This document shows, piece after piece, positions 8,388 through 16,541 of a stretch of DNA of 64,000 nt. The stretch is taken from the NCBI GenBank assembly GCA_052246295.1, contig JBQQCO010000003.1. One strand, given 5' to 3'. A program made the position numbers and the translations under genes. Within the stretch, counting starts at the first letter, position 1. Every line of letters begins with the position of its first letter. The notes under the pieces are model-generated. The model saw nothing but the letters and a program-made list of their open reading frames with translations. It made no database searches and had not been told where the DNA came from. The stretch is from Piscibacillus sp052246295 (GTDB taxonomy: Bacteria > Bacillota > Bacilli > Bacillales > Alkalibacillaceae).

Positions 8388-8730
8388 AAGGTCTCATTCC
8401 CTTGACGAAGTCATTTAACGTCTTAACCATTGGGGCGATTTGAGATGCTGTTTTCATAAATTGATTAGTTGTTGCAATCACCTTATCTATATCCACTTCA
8501 CCTTGATCATCTTGAAAGTATTGAAGTAATGGAGCCACAGTGTTTTGTAAATTCATAGAATGATTTTGCTCATATTGATCTGGAACTTCAAAATATAATG
8601 GTTGTTGTTCATTGTGAAATTGTTGCTGATATGGGTTCTGAGAATATTGGTTCGGATAATAATAGGAAGGATAATAATAATTATTAGGGAAATCTGGTTC
8701 ATTGAATATTTGATTACGATGGTTATTCAA
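8386..8730 (-). CDS. yppG: YppG-like spore coat protein
   Basis: The protein has 114 residues from a TTG start at 8730. That start is chosen because an AGGAGGTG ribosome binding site (8737-8744) lies six bases upstream; an in-frame GTG three codons earlier overlaps the binding site itself. The N-terminal half is rich in Tyr, Asn, Gln and Pro (NNYYYPSYYYPNQY), and the C-terminal half is a conserved helix with LLQYFQDDQGEVDIDKV. This is the layout of B. subtilis YppG, a coat-associated protein. It supports an endospore-forming host. Confidence 0.8.
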   Translation of the reverse strand: MNNHRNQIFNEPDFPNNYYYPSYYYPNQYSQNPYQQQFHNEQQPLYFEVPDQYEQNHSMNLQNTVAPLLQYFQDDQGEVDIDKVIATTNQFMKTASQIAPMVKTLNDFVKGMRP

Positions 8731-8786
8731 GGTACACACCTCCTAACTCATCTTATGATAGATGGGCTAGGAAGAGTGTTTGTCTA

Positions 8787-9026
8787 TTAGTGAATACCTA
8801 ATTCTTTTTTAATTCGGTTGAATTGCAAGCCTTCAATATAAGTATCACCTATCAAAATTGTAGGTGTCGCAAATATTCCTTGGTCTTGCAAAATCTTTAG
8901 GTGATCAGGGTTTTCTTTTATATTCCGTTCTTCGAAATTAACCCCCCATGAATCAAGCTGACGTTTTAAATGCTCCGACTTTCTACACTGCTCATGACTG
9001 TAGACAATAACCGATTGATTATTCAA
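8787..9026 (-). CDS. Glutaredoxin-like protein, monothiol
   Basis: The 79-residue protein has the glutaredoxin/NrdH-type fold with a beta strand, the active-site segment Cys14-Arg-Lys-Ser17, and the cis-proline segment ATPTILIG near residue 55. The second cysteine of the usual CxxC is a serine, so it is a monothiol form. Its partner is unknown. It is 63 bp downstream of the marR gene on the same strand, which suggests co-regulation. A GAGGTG site precedes the ATG. Confidence 0.85.
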   Translation of the reverse strand: MNNQSVIVYSHEQCRKSEHLKRQLDSWGVNFEERNIKENPDHLKILQDQGIFATPTILIGDTYIEGLQFNRIKKELGIH

Positions 9027-9049
9027 TTAATGTCACCTCATTCTAGTTG

Positions 9050-9098
9050 TTACGTAATCCTTATTCCCATTACGTAATTAAGGTAAACATTACGAATT
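9050..9098. promoter_or_regulatory. Three phased TTACGTAAT-like sites upstream of the glutaredoxin gene
   Basis: TTACGTAAT occurs at 9050 and 9070 and TTACGAATT at 9090, spaced exactly 20 bp. TTACGTAA is self-complementary. The 11-mer GTAATCCTTAT at 9054-9064 recurs on the opposite strand in the marR promoter (9592-9602). Together these look like operator sites, perhaps for the MarR protein; this is inference. Confidence 0.4.
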
Positions 9099-9557
9099 AT
9101 TTTTTAATGAATCTGCATGAAGGCCTAATCGCTTAATTAAATCAATCGCCTGTTGTTTTTCTTCATTAGATAAACCATCCATAATGTGTTCAATTTGCTT
9201 CCAATGTTGAGGGAATATGTCATTCAATAATAAGCGTCCCTTTTCTGTTATTTGGGCAAACGTCACACGACGATCTTGATCAGACCGCACACGCTCTAAA
9301 TAGCCTTTTTTCTCCAAATTATTAACAACATAGGTAATACTTCCGCTTGTTAATAAAATTCGTTCACCAATTTTTTGTAAAGGTTGTGCCCCTCTATGAT
9401 AAAGTAATTCTAAAGTTGCAAACTCAGTTGGGTTTAGCCCATAACGAACCATATCGTCTTGAGCCAAATCTAAAATAGTTCTAGTTGCTTTTGATAATAC
9501 GACAAATAACTTTAAAGAAGGATCTTCTCTACGTTCTTTATAAACTTCATGTTCCAT
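9090..9557 (-). CDS. MarR family transcriptional regulator
   Basis: The protein has 155 residues from ATG 9557, about 9-11 bases after AGGAAGGTG; an ATG three codons further upstream lies too close to that site. It has the MarR winged-helix domain: recognition helix region ILLTSGSITYVVNNLEKKGYLERVRSDQDRR is split by the usual SG-S pattern, followed by the wing RVRSDQDRR at about residues 85-93. MarR proteins repress as dimers and often respond to phenolics or oxidants. The glutaredoxin-like gene downstream and the shared 11-mer near both genes suggest it controls both, sensing unknown. Confidence 0.88.
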   Translation of the reverse strand: MEHEVYKERREDPSLKLFVVLSKATRTILDLAQDDMVRYGLNPTEFATLELLYHRGAQPLQKIGERILLTSGSITYVVNNLEKKGYLERVRSDQDRRVTFAQITEKGRLLLNDIFPQHWKQIEHIMDGLSNEEKQQAIDLIKRLGLHADSLKNNS

Positions 9558-9588
9558 AATTTCCATCACCTTCCTGTCTTATAAACTC

Positions 9589-9617
9589 ATTATAAGGATT
9601 ACAGTGAAAAGCGTCAA
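9589..9617 (-). promoter_or_regulatory. Promoter of marR
   Basis: On the minus strand TTGACG (9612-9617) is followed after 17 bases by TATAAT (9589-9594). The spacer contains GTAATCCTTAT overlapping the -10 box, the 11-mer also found before the glutaredoxin gene. Confidence 0.7.
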
Positions 9618-9678
9618 AACAGTTTTCAAACAAATATAAATCTGTCATAATAAACTTGCTTCAAGGAGGTTTAAAAAT

Positions 9679-10305
9679 ATGATTGAAGATACAGGTGAAC
9701 GCGTAGTTCCGAAGCTGATGGATCCATTAAACCCGCTATTGTTAGAGCATATTGCTCGTTACCAATTTGCACTTGATTATTTGTACGGGAGAGTATTAGA
9801 TTTATCATGTGGTGCTGGATACGGTACACATATGATTGCCAAACGTCGAAAGAAAGAAGTTATTGAAGTAGTTGGACTAGACCTTGATCAAGAAGTTATT
9901 AGGTATGCGAAAGGTGAATACTATCATCCTAAATCAAGATTTGAAGTGGGTGATGCAACGGATCCATCTTTGGTAGATACTTATGGGGCATTTGATTGCA
10001 TCGTAAGCTTTGAAACAATTGAACATATTGAAGATGAACAAGCCATTTTAGATAATTATTATAGATTGTTAAAGCCTGGCGGAACCTTAATTGTGTCAAC
10101 TCCGTTCGGCGAAGGTCGTGGTGTACCATGCGGAAATCCATTCCACATATACCAGCTTACTCAAGATGAATTTAGAAATCTATTTAAAAACCAATACGAA
10201 GAAGTAGAATTTTTCTATCAAAACGGCGTCGTTTTAGAGCCTTTTAAACGAGAGAACGTTCATTATCCACTCGGTGTAGCTGTATGCAAAAAGAGCGAAG
10301 AATAG
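9679..10305 (+). CDS. Class I SAM-dependent methyltransferase
   Basis: The 208-residue protein has a Rossmann-type methyltransferase domain: motif I LDLSCGAGYGTHM (about residues 41-53), the acidic residue ending strand 2 in VVGLDLD, motif II around FDCIVSFETIEHI and motif III RLLKPGGTLIVSTP. This places it in the UbiE/Methyltransf_11 group; the substrate cannot be read. ATG 9679 follows CAAGGAGGT. It is convergent with the lipid kinase gene and both stop codons lie in one hairpin. Confidence 0.88.
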   Translation: MIEDTGERVVPKLMDPLNPLLLEHIARYQFALDYLYGRVLDLSCGAGYGTHMIAKRRKKEVIEVVGLDLDQEVIRYAKGEYYHPKSRFEVGDATDPSLVDTYGAFDCIVSFETIEHIEDEQAILDNYYRLLKPGGTLIVSTPFGEGRGVPCGNPFHIYQLTQDEFRNLFKNQYEEVEFFYQNGVVLEPFKRENVHYPLGVAVCKKSEE

Positions 10306-10320
10306 TCAACTATTCTTCGC
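10295..10320. terminator. Shared hairpin over two stop codons
   Basis: GCGAAGAATAGT / ACTATTCTTCGC is a perfect 12-bp stem with a two-base loop. The stop codons of the convergent methyltransferase (10303-10305) and kinase (10310-10312) genes both lie inside it. No strong T-run follows on either side. Confidence 0.6.
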
Positions 10321-11206
10321 CTACTAAATTCTCTCCAACTATTACATCTAGTTGATCCGGTAAAGCTTGAACCTCAATAGGGGTTTCTAAATATACTTCC
10401 CCATCTGTATCTACCTCTTCTACAGTTGCTGCGTTAATCTTAACTTTTTTTCCTGTCATATGTTTAATTTGATTATCTTTATTTTCATCTCGAATGTAAG
10501 ATAGTGAAAACCAATCTCGAATCGTTTGTAAATTAGATTCTTTAATAATGAGAATATCTAATTGTCCATCATGAATAGAAATGGTTGGTAACGGAAATTG
10601 GTGAGTTCCTATGAAATGACCGTTCATGACTAAGACCATGACTGCTTCCTCAGTAAAAGTTTCACCATCCACGGTTATCTCAAATTGGTTTGTTTCACTT
10701 TGCTGAAACTTTTGAATCGCACTTATAAAATAACTTAGCCTTCCTAGTGATTGTTTTAATTGCTCATCTATATTCTCAGACGTTTCTGTTATAAGGCCGA
10801 CACCAGAAAAATTCATAAAATACCGATTATTAATTGATGCTACATCAACAGCCTGTGGTTGTGATTGAACAATATTTTGAGCGGCTTTTTTAATATTTAA
10901 CGGGATTTCTAACGTACGAGCTATATCATTACATGTACCTCCAGGTAAAATAGCCATGTAAGGAGGTTTTTCTAAAGACATTAATTCATTTACTACTTCA
11001 TGAACCGTTCCGTCTCCACCATAAACAATCACAAGATCCACATCTTGTTGACATGCCTCTTTTAAGTCCTCAATTGATTCAGATTGATAAATGGTTAGTT
11101 CTTTAATATATGGATGTAAAATAGGGATTGCCTGTTGCATCAGCTTGCTCTTCTCATCCTCAGGCTTATCAGCATTTAATATTAACATCGCACGTTGGTA
11201 GTTCAT
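10310..11206 (-). CDS. Diacylglycerol kinase-family lipid kinase (YegS/BmrU type)
   Basis: The 298-residue cytoplasmic protein has the DAGK catalytic domain with the ATP-binding motif VIVYGGDGTVHEVVN (about residues 58-72) and the second conserved segment LPGGTCNDIAR (about residues 87-97). Members phosphorylate diacylglycerol or related lipids with ATP. Bacillus has several paralogues (DagK, BmrU, YtlR), and the sequence alone does not tell which. It is transcribed alone, convergent with the methyltransferase. Confidence 0.9.
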   Translation of the reverse strand: MNYQRAMLILNADKPEDEKSKLMQQAIPILHPYIKELTIYQSESIEDLKEACQQDVDLVIVYGGDGTVHEVVNELMSLEKPPYMAILPGGTCNDIARTLEIPLNIKKAAQNIVQSQPQAVDVASINNRYFMNFSGVGLITETSENIDEQLKQSLGRLSYFISAIQKFQQSETNQFEITVDGETFTEEAVMVLVMNGHFIGTHQFPLPTISIHDGQLDILIIKESNLQTIRDWFSLSYIRDENKDNQIKHMTGKKVKINAATVEEVDTDGEVYLETPIEVQALPDQLDVIVGENLVGEE

Positions 11207-11331
11207 ATCATCACTCCATTATTATTAGTTTTCCTCAACAAGTCAAAGTTCAAACCAGTTAATAGTATTGTTTTGCCACTATACGAATATGGGTATAGTA
11301 GTAACAACAATTTAGAAAAAGGAGTGTTAGA

Positions 11332-11577
11332 ATGGGATTAATACTATTTCTAATAGTTGGTGGGATTATCGGTTGGATTGCTGGTCTAATGTTAGGCGGT
11401 GTACCAGGCGGAATTATAGGTAATATTGTAGCTGGTATTATTGGTGCATGGATCGGTGAGTCCTTATTTGGGCCTTTAGGTCCTGAAATAATGGGTATTC
11501 CAATCTTATCAGCAATTCTAGGTGCGTTAATTTTTGTTGCTATCTTAAGTATTATTCTAAAAATGATTAGAAGATAA
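11332..11577 (+). CDS. GlsB/YeaQ/YmgE family membrane protein
   Basis: The 81-residue protein is almost all hydrophobic, with three helices rich in glycine (LIVGGIIGWIAGLMLGG) as in the GlsB/YeaQ/YmgE family, often named transglycosylase-associated although no enzyme activity is shown. These proteins are usually induced by general stress. AAAGGAGTG precedes ATG 11332, and a strong terminator follows at 11591. Confidence 0.9.
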   Translation: MGLILFLIVGGIIGWIAGLMLGGVPGGIIGNIVAGIIGAWIGESLFGPLGPEIMGIPILSAILGALIFVAILSIILKMIRR

Positions 11578-11590
11578 TTCATTCCCACAT

Positions 11591-11626
11591 AAGCTTTTGC
11601 GACATTTCGACGCAAAAGCTTTTTTT
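11591..11626 (+). terminator. Rho-independent terminator
   Basis: A perfect stem AAGCTTTTGCG / CGCAAAAGCTT with a nine-base loop is followed by six T residues. It ends the GlsB-family transcript. Confidence 0.92.
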
Positions 11627-11717
11627 CACTATTACAGTTAAAGGCATATCAATTGAATTTTATTAATAAATATCAAACAATTAAGGCATATATTTCAAAT
11701 TAGAAAGGTGTCTAACT

Positions 11718-12713
11718 ATGAGTTTACAACTAAGTGTTTTAGACCAATCACCTCTACTACAAGGTCACAACGAACAAGATGCTTTGGCACAAACAATAGC
11801 CTTAGCCAAACATGTTGATGAGTTAGGATATAAACGTTTCTGGATGAGTGAACACCATAGTACAAAAAGTTTGGCAGGTTCTGCACCTGAAATCTTAGTA
11901 TCTGCTGTTGCAGCTCAAACGAAACATATACGAGTTGGTACGGGTGGTGTTTTATTGCCTCATTACAGCCCGTATAAAATCGCTGAAACGTTTCGTGTGC
12001 TCGAAGGGCTATATCCAGGGCGAATAGATTTAGGAATTGGGCGTGCTCCAGGCGGAATGCCGGGAGTTAACTACGCATTAAACCGTGGTCAGTATCCAGA
12101 TGTCCAAAGTTACCCTACTCAAGTATCTCACCTGATTGATTACCTAATAGGGGAATCACCAGAAGGCTATGAAGTGAAGGCAACTCCATTTGGAAGTACG
12201 GTCCCTCCCGTGTTTATGTTAGGGTCTAGTGGCGGAAGTGCATCTGTTGCTGGTCAACTTGGTACTGGTTACACATTCGCTCAATTCATCAATGGAGATG
12301 GTCACCCAGCTGCTATTGATCGTTATTATAATAGTTTTATTCCATCAGACATTATGAGAGAGCCTCAAGCCAGTGTAGCCGTATTCGCCGTCATTGGTGA
12401 TACTGAAGAGGAAGCTGAATTTTTTGCATCAAGCTTAGATTATGCCTTATTAACATTGGCACAAGGGAAAGTTCGACAATACTTCCCTTCACCTGAAGAA
12501 GCAAGTCAAAACAAATATAATATGTATGAACAAGAGGCGATCCGTGATAACCGTAAGCGAATGATTGTCGGTGATGTGCAGAGTGTCAAGCAACAACTTG
12601 AGCACTTAGCTGATACATTTAAGGTTAATGAAATTATGGTTAACTGTATTGTAAGTCCATTTGAACGACGCGTAGATTCTTATACAAAATTAGCTAACGC
12701 ATTTAATTTATAA
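11718..12713 (+). CDS. LLM class flavin-dependent oxidoreductase
   Basis: The 331-residue protein is a luciferase-like monooxygenase of the single-domain type: it begins LSVLDQSPLLQG, has the conserved FWMSEHHST segment (about residues 41-49) and GTGGVLLPHYSPYKIAETF. This subgroup includes Bacillus YvbT/YceB-like proteins. It would use reduced FMN; the substrate is unknown. The VOC-family gene begins 12 bp downstream, so the two form an operon. Confidence 0.92.
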   Translation: MSLQLSVLDQSPLLQGHNEQDALAQTIALAKHVDELGYKRFWMSEHHSTKSLAGSAPEILVSAVAAQTKHIRVGTGGVLLPHYSPYKIAETFRVLEGLYPGRIDLGIGRAPGGMPGVNYALNRGQYPDVQSYPTQVSHLIDYLIGESPEGYEVKATPFGSTVPPVFMLGSSGGSASVAGQLGTGYTFAQFINGDGHPAAIDRYYNSFIPSDIMREPQASVAVFAVIGDTEEEAEFFASSLDYALLTLAQGKVRQYFPSPEEASQNKYNMYEQEAIRDNRKRMIVGDVQSVKQQLEHLADTFKVNEIMVNCIVSPFERRVDSYTKLANAFNL

Positions 12714-12725
12714 GGAGTGAACGTT

Positions 12726-13418
12726 ATGTTAGCTTTTGATCATTTAGTGATATACTCAAACGATCCTAAGCGACATCAAGAAATTTTCTCTTCATCTCAT
12801 AAACAAGTTGGCGTCCAAGGAGGTCAGCACAACGATTGGGGTACTCACAATTATTTGGCATTTTATAACAATAACGCTTATGTTGAGTGGCTAGGGATTG
12901 ATGATGAAACGAAAGCCAAATCATCGGATAACCCTCTTATTCAACATGCTTATCATGCTATGACTAGCGAACATGAAGGTCCCATTCAGTTCGCATTAAG
13001 AGTGGACGATATCAAACGATACCAACAACATTTTGAGGATCATAACATTGAGTATGCAGGCCCCTTTCCTGGTAAACGGACTCGGCCTGATGGAAGTACT
13101 TTAGAGTGGAGTATGTTATTTCCTAAATATGACTTTAATTCAGAACCTCTTCCATTTTTAATAGAATGGAGTGGTGAAGGGAATAAACCTTTAGACCAAG
13201 CAGACATGAATCCAAGTGATTTTAATAAAATCATGGTTTACTCTAATAATCCAAAAGATTTTGTATCCCGTCTGAAATCAATTTACTTACTAGATGACCC
13301 ACAATCAAAAGATGGATTTGAATGGGAATTAGAAAACGGTAAACTTATTGTGAAAAAAGGTACAGGATTAGAAGCACGTTTTAAGTTCAATTTAATCAAA
13401 TTTAAGTCAACATATTAA
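12726..13418 (+). CDS. VOC/glyoxalase-like domain protein
   Basis: The protein has 230 residues from ATG 12726, eight bases after AAGGAGTG; an in-frame GTG at 12717 lies within that binding site. The N-terminal part begins LAFDHLVIYSNDP, the opening strand of a vicinal-oxygen-chelate domain, as in the glyoxalase-like Pfam family (PF13468 type). The middle holds FLIEWSGEG. The role is unknown. It is co-transcribed with the flavin oxidoreductase. Confidence 0.8.
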   Translation: MLAFDHLVIYSNDPKRHQEIFSSSHKQVGVQGGQHNDWGTHNYLAFYNNNAYVEWLGIDDETKAKSSDNPLIQHAYHAMTSEHEGPIQFALRVDDIKRYQQHFEDHNIEYAGPFPGKRTRPDGSTLEWSMLFPKYDFNSEPLPFLIEWSGEGNKPLDQADMNPSDFNKIMVYSNNPKDFVSRLKSIYLLDDPQSKDGFEWELENGKLIVKKGTGLEARFKFNLIKFKSTY

Positions 13419-13442
13419 GGCCTCGACTAAGAGGTCTTTTTT
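13418..13442 (+). terminator. Terminator of the oxidoreductase operon
   Basis: The arms AGGCCTC and GAGGTCT with a six-base loop, followed by T residues, start at the stop codon. Confidence 0.7.
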
Positions 13443-13483
13443 ATTTCCTAACCCGAAATATTCTTTAATCGAAGTTTTGATTA

Positions 13484-13492
13484 TGGTATAAT
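13484..13492 (+). promoter_or_regulatory. Extended -10 element upstream of the oligoendopeptidase gene
   Basis: TGGTATAAT (TG, one base, TATAAT) lies 46 bp before the start codon. No good -35 box is seen at the usual distance, as is common with extended -10 promoters. Confidence 0.45.
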
Positions 13493-13537
13493 GACCATAA
13501 TTGAAAGAATATTTTGAAGTTATGAGGAGGCCAACAT

Positions 13538-15319
13538 ATGAGTCAAACAACTTACCCAGTAGTCTGGGACTTAGATGTCTTTTTTAAAGGTGGTAGTGAA
13601 TCGCCTGAATTACGTCAACATTTAGATGAAACGAAAGAACGTGTGCGTACATATGCAGAAGCAGCAAAATCATTTAATACACCAACTTCTGCTTCTGATG
13701 CTGAAGAAGTAGTTAGCAAGTTAGAAGAAGTGTCTGACTTAATGCAACACATTAGACAAGCAAGTGCTTTTGTTAGCTGTTTAGAGGCTCAAGATATGAG
13801 TGATCAGAAAGCGAGCGCCTTACGCAGTGAAATTACAGAAATGAGTGCATTATTTGGCTCATCCATGAATGTTATTAAGCAGAAGCTTTCTAAAACCGAA
13901 GATAGCGTATGGAATGAATTATTAGAGCATGAAAAATTAAGCGAACTAACCTTTGTATTAAACGAATGGCGCGACCAAGCCAAAGAAGAGCTATCTGAAG
14001 AGGAAGAAGCTTTAATCACAGCTTTATCTGTAGATGGTTATCATGCTTGGGGGCAAATGTATAACACAATTGTTGGTGGTATGACTGTCAAAGTTAACGG
14101 TGAAGAATTATCTGTTGGTCAGACTAATAACTTATTGTCTCATGAAGACCCAGCTATTCGTAAAGAAGCTTATGAAAAGTTAGAAGCGGCTTGGAAAGAG
14201 AAGGAACACCTTTTTGCTAAAACATTAAATCACTTAGCTGGCTTCCGTCTTAACACATACAAAAAGCGTGGATGGGATAACGTACTTAAAGAACCACTTG
14301 ATATTAATCGCATGAAGGAAGAAACGCTAGATGCGATGTGGGATGCGATCTCTAAAAACAAAGAGTTATTTGTAGACTACTTAAATCGTAAAGCACAACT
14401 GTTAGGTAAAGAAAAATTAGAATGGTACGATCTTGGAGCACCAACTCAAAAGAACAAGAAAAAATTATCTTATGATGAAGGTGCGGAATTTATCTTAAAA
14501 CATTTTGAAAAGTTCAGCCCGAAAATGGCAAGCTTTGCTAAACGTGCATTTGAAGAGGCGTGGATTGAAGCTGAGGACCGTCCAGGTAAGCGCCCAGGTG
14601 GTTTCTGTACAGGCTTCCCATTAAGTGAGCAGTCTCGTATTTTTATGACTTATAGCGGTTCAATGTCTAACGTGGCAACACTGGCACATGAATTAGGCCA
14701 TGCGTTTCACTCATTTGCGTTAAAAGGTGTTCATCCACTAAACCGTCGTTATGCGATGAACGTGGCTGAGACAGCTTCTACTTTTGCAGAAATGATCGTG
14801 GCAGACGCATCTGTAAAAGAAGCAAACTCAGATGAAGAAAAAATTGCATTATTAGAAGATAAATTACAACGTAGTGTCGCGTTCTTTATGAACATCCATT
14901 CTCGCTTCTTATTCGAAACACGCTTTTATGAAGAGCGTAAAAATGGGTTTGTTCCAGCTAGTCGCTTGAATGAATTAACAGATCAAGCTCAACGTGAGGC
15001 TTATTGTGATACTGTAAATTCAACAAGCCCTAGTTATTGGTCGAACAAACTCCACTTCCATATTACAGGTGTTCCGTTTTATAACTTCCCGTACACATTC
15101 GGTTACCTGTTCTCATTAAGCATTTATGCTAAAGCACTTGAGGAAGGCACAAATTACGAAGATCAATATATGGCACTTCTTCGCGATACAGCTGTGATGA
15201 GTGTTGAGGACCTTGCTATGAAACACTTAGGCGAAGATATCACAAAAGAATCATTCTGGGAGAAAGGTATCGAACTTTGCAAGAACGATGTGAAAGAATA
15301 CTTAAACTTGACTGAGTAG
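13538..15319 (+). CDS. pepF: M3 family oligoendopeptidase F
   Basis: The 593-residue cytoplasmic zinc metallopeptidase has the catalytic motif His384-Glu-Leu-Gly-His388 and, about 25 residues later, the third zinc ligand region NVAETASTFAE. Length is normal for M3B oligoendopeptidases, which cut peptides of roughly 6-20 residues. ATG 13538 has a GAGGAGG site. It is a single-gene transcript ended by the hairpin at 15333. The symbol is by family, since Bacillus has more than one paralogue. Confidence 0.9.
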   Translation: MSQTTYPVVWDLDVFFKGGSESPELRQHLDETKERVRTYAEAAKSFNTPTSASDAEEVVSKLEEVSDLMQHIRQASAFVSCLEAQDMSDQKASALRSEITEMSALFGSSMNVIKQKLSKTEDSVWNELLEHEKLSELTFVLNEWRDQAKEELSEEEEALITALSVDGYHAWGQMYNTIVGGMTVKVNGEELSVGQTNNLLSHEDPAIRKEAYEKLEAAWKEKEHLFAKTLNHLAGFRLNTYKKRGWDNVLKEPLDINRMKEETLDAMWDAISKNKELFVDYLNRKAQLLGKEKLEWYDLGAPTQKNKKKLSYDEGAEFILKHFEKFSPKMASFAKRAFEEAWIEAEDRPGKRPGGFCTGFPLSEQSRIFMTYSGSMSNVATLAHELGHAFHSFALKGVHPLNRRYAMNVAETASTFAEMIVADASVKEANSDEEKIALLEDKLQRSVAFFMNIHSRFLFETRFYEERKNGFVPASRLNELTDQAQREAYCDTVNSTSPSYWSNKLHFHITGVPFYNFPYTFGYLFSLSIYAKALEEGTNYEDQYMALLRDTAVMSVEDLAMKHLGEDITKESFWEKGIELCKNDVKEYLNLTE

Positions 15320-15332
15320 ATATTGATTGATT

Positions 15333-15358
15333 AAGGCCGGATGGTTCCGGCCTTTTCT
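15333..15358 (+). terminator. Rho-independent terminator of pepF
   Basis: AAGGCCGGA / TTCCGGCCTT with a three-base loop followed by a short T-rich tail. Confidence 0.85.
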
Positions 15359-15384
15359 TATATTTTTCATGACATATGGTCAAG

Positions 15385-15528
15385 AATATCGGCCTGTTTT
15401 CGGATTTTTTAGGTCCCTTTTGTATCAGTGGTTTTTTTGAATTTATCGGTCAGTTTTTCAGAAATATCGATCGCTTTCTGAAATATATCAGTCACTTTTC
15501 AAGATTTATCAATCACTTTTTTTAAAAC
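15385..15528. repeat. 21-bp phased array, ATCGGTCA type
   Basis: The core ATCGGTC or a variant starts at 15388, 15409 (diverged), 15424, 15445, 15466, 15487 and 15508; the last five are exactly 21 bp apart. It fills the space between two convergent transcription units. The first unit reads ATATCGGCCTGTTTTC, linking it to the TTATCGACC and GGCCGAT arrays. Confidence 0.8.
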
Positions 15529-15555
15529 ATCGCTGACTTATTTCAGCGATGTTTT
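15524..15555 (-). terminator. Terminator of the GNAT gene
   Basis: AAAACATCGCTGA / TCAGCGATGTTTT is a perfect 13-bp stem with a six-base loop. The stop codon of the gene at 15538 lies in the loop. Confidence 0.8.
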
Positions 15556-16056
15556 TCCATTAACATTCTTTTCATAATAAACAAATGGTTCTTTGTAATG
15601 ACCATGTGGTTCTGACGTTACATATGAGTAACCAGCTTTTTCAAACAAACGTAGCGCTGCTTTGTTTGATCCATTTGTATCTGTTCTTAATGACGGTACT
15701 CCCTTCTGTATAGCCAATTGATCTGCATGATGATAAAAAGCTAATCCAATCCCGCGCAGTCGCGACTCTGGATCAACGGCTAATCTTTTCATACACAAAA
15801 AAGGCTTCTGTGAGATTTTCCACGGAATTTCATCATATTCATGATGCCCTTCATCACTAATGCAAGCAACACCTAGCAATTCTCCGTCATCATCGTACAC
15901 ATATAATTGTCCATTATGTAAGTCTTGTTCATAGTGCTTCTTTGTTGGATACGTATCATCCCATTGGTCATTGCCTTCTTTTAGCATTTGAGCTTTAGCT
16001 TTTTTTACAAGTACTTCAATTTGTTCTAAGTCTTCTTTTCGTCCTCTACGAATCAT
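15538..16056 (-). CDS. GNAT family N-acetyltransferase
   Basis: The 172-residue protein has a GNAT fold with the acetyl-CoA-binding segment LAVDPESRLRGIGLAFYHHA (about residues 95-114), where R-x-x-G-I-G contacts the cofactor, and the closing NKAALRLFEKAGY motif at about residues 133-145. Substrate unknown. ATG 16056 follows AAGAGGTGG. It is divergent from cadC. Confidence 0.88.
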   Translation of the reverse strand: MIRRGRKEDLEQIEVLVKKAKAQMLKEGNDQWDDTYPTKKHYEQDLHNGQLYVYDDDGELLGVACISDEGHHEYDEIPWKISQKPFLCMKRLAVDPESRLRGIGLAFYHHADQLAIQKGVPSLRTDTNGSNKAALRLFEKAGYSYVTSEPHGHYKEPFVYYEKNVNGKTSLK

Positions 16057-16113
16057 GTTGCCACCTCTTTCTTTATAAAGATTTTACTCGATTAAAATAA
16101 GTCATTCAATTGA

Positions 16114-16152
16114 TTGACATTCAAACCACCATTTGAATATAATATATTCAAA
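16114..16152 (+). promoter_or_regulatory. cadC-cadA promoter with two overlapping palindromic operators
   Basis: TTGACA (16114-16119) and TATAAT (16138-16143) are 18 bp apart. The spacer holds ATTCAAA-N6-TTTGAAT (16119-16138), and a second palindrome TTTGAATAT-AAT-ATATTCAAA (16132-16152) covers the -10 box. Both share the TTTGAAT half-site. This matches the kind of AT-rich inverted repeat bound by CadC/ArsR repressors and would block RNA polymerase when metal is absent. Confidence 0.85.
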
Positions 16153-16181
16153 CAGATATTTTAATGAAAGAGGTTAACGTT

Positions 16182-16538
16182 ATGAAACTTCCAAATTGTA
16201 CGTCTGCGGTAACTGAAGAGGAACTGCAGCATGTCTATACATCACTCAATCAAGTACCAATTAAATCAGTTAGTCAACTTTTCAAAGTATTAAGTGACGA
16301 GACACGAGTCAAAATCGCGCACGCTCTTACTATTCAAGATGAATTATGTGTTTGTGATGTGGCAGCGATTACCGACACGTCTGTCGCAAGTGCTTCCCAT
16401 CATTTACGCACGTTAAAAAAACATGGTTTAGCCAAAATAAGAAAAGATGGCAAGAATGTTTATTATTCGCTCGATGATCATCACGTTCATGACTTGATAA
16501 AAATCGCAATCGAGCACCAGGAGGAACTGGAGGAATAA
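16182..16538 (+). CDS. cadC: CadC, metal-responsive ArsR/SmtB repressor
   Basis: The protein has 118 residues from ATG 16182, eight bases after AAAGAGG; an ATG at 16164 lies in front of that site and is rejected. It has an ArsR-type winged helix (KVLSDETRVKIAHAL, then the recognition helix SVASASHHLRTLKKHG). Cys6 near the N-terminus and Cys56/Cys58 in the ELCVCD motif form the thiolate site that in CadC binds Cd, Pb or Zn and releases DNA. It controls cadA, which starts 3 bp downstream, from the operator at 16114-16152. Confidence 0.93.
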   Translation: MKLPNCTSAVTEEELQHVYTSLNQVPIKSVSQLFKVLSDETRVKIAHALTIQDELCVCDVAAITDTSVASASHHLRTLKKHGLAKIRKDGKNVYYSLDDHHVHDLIKIAIEHQEELEE

Positions 16539-16541
16539 GTT

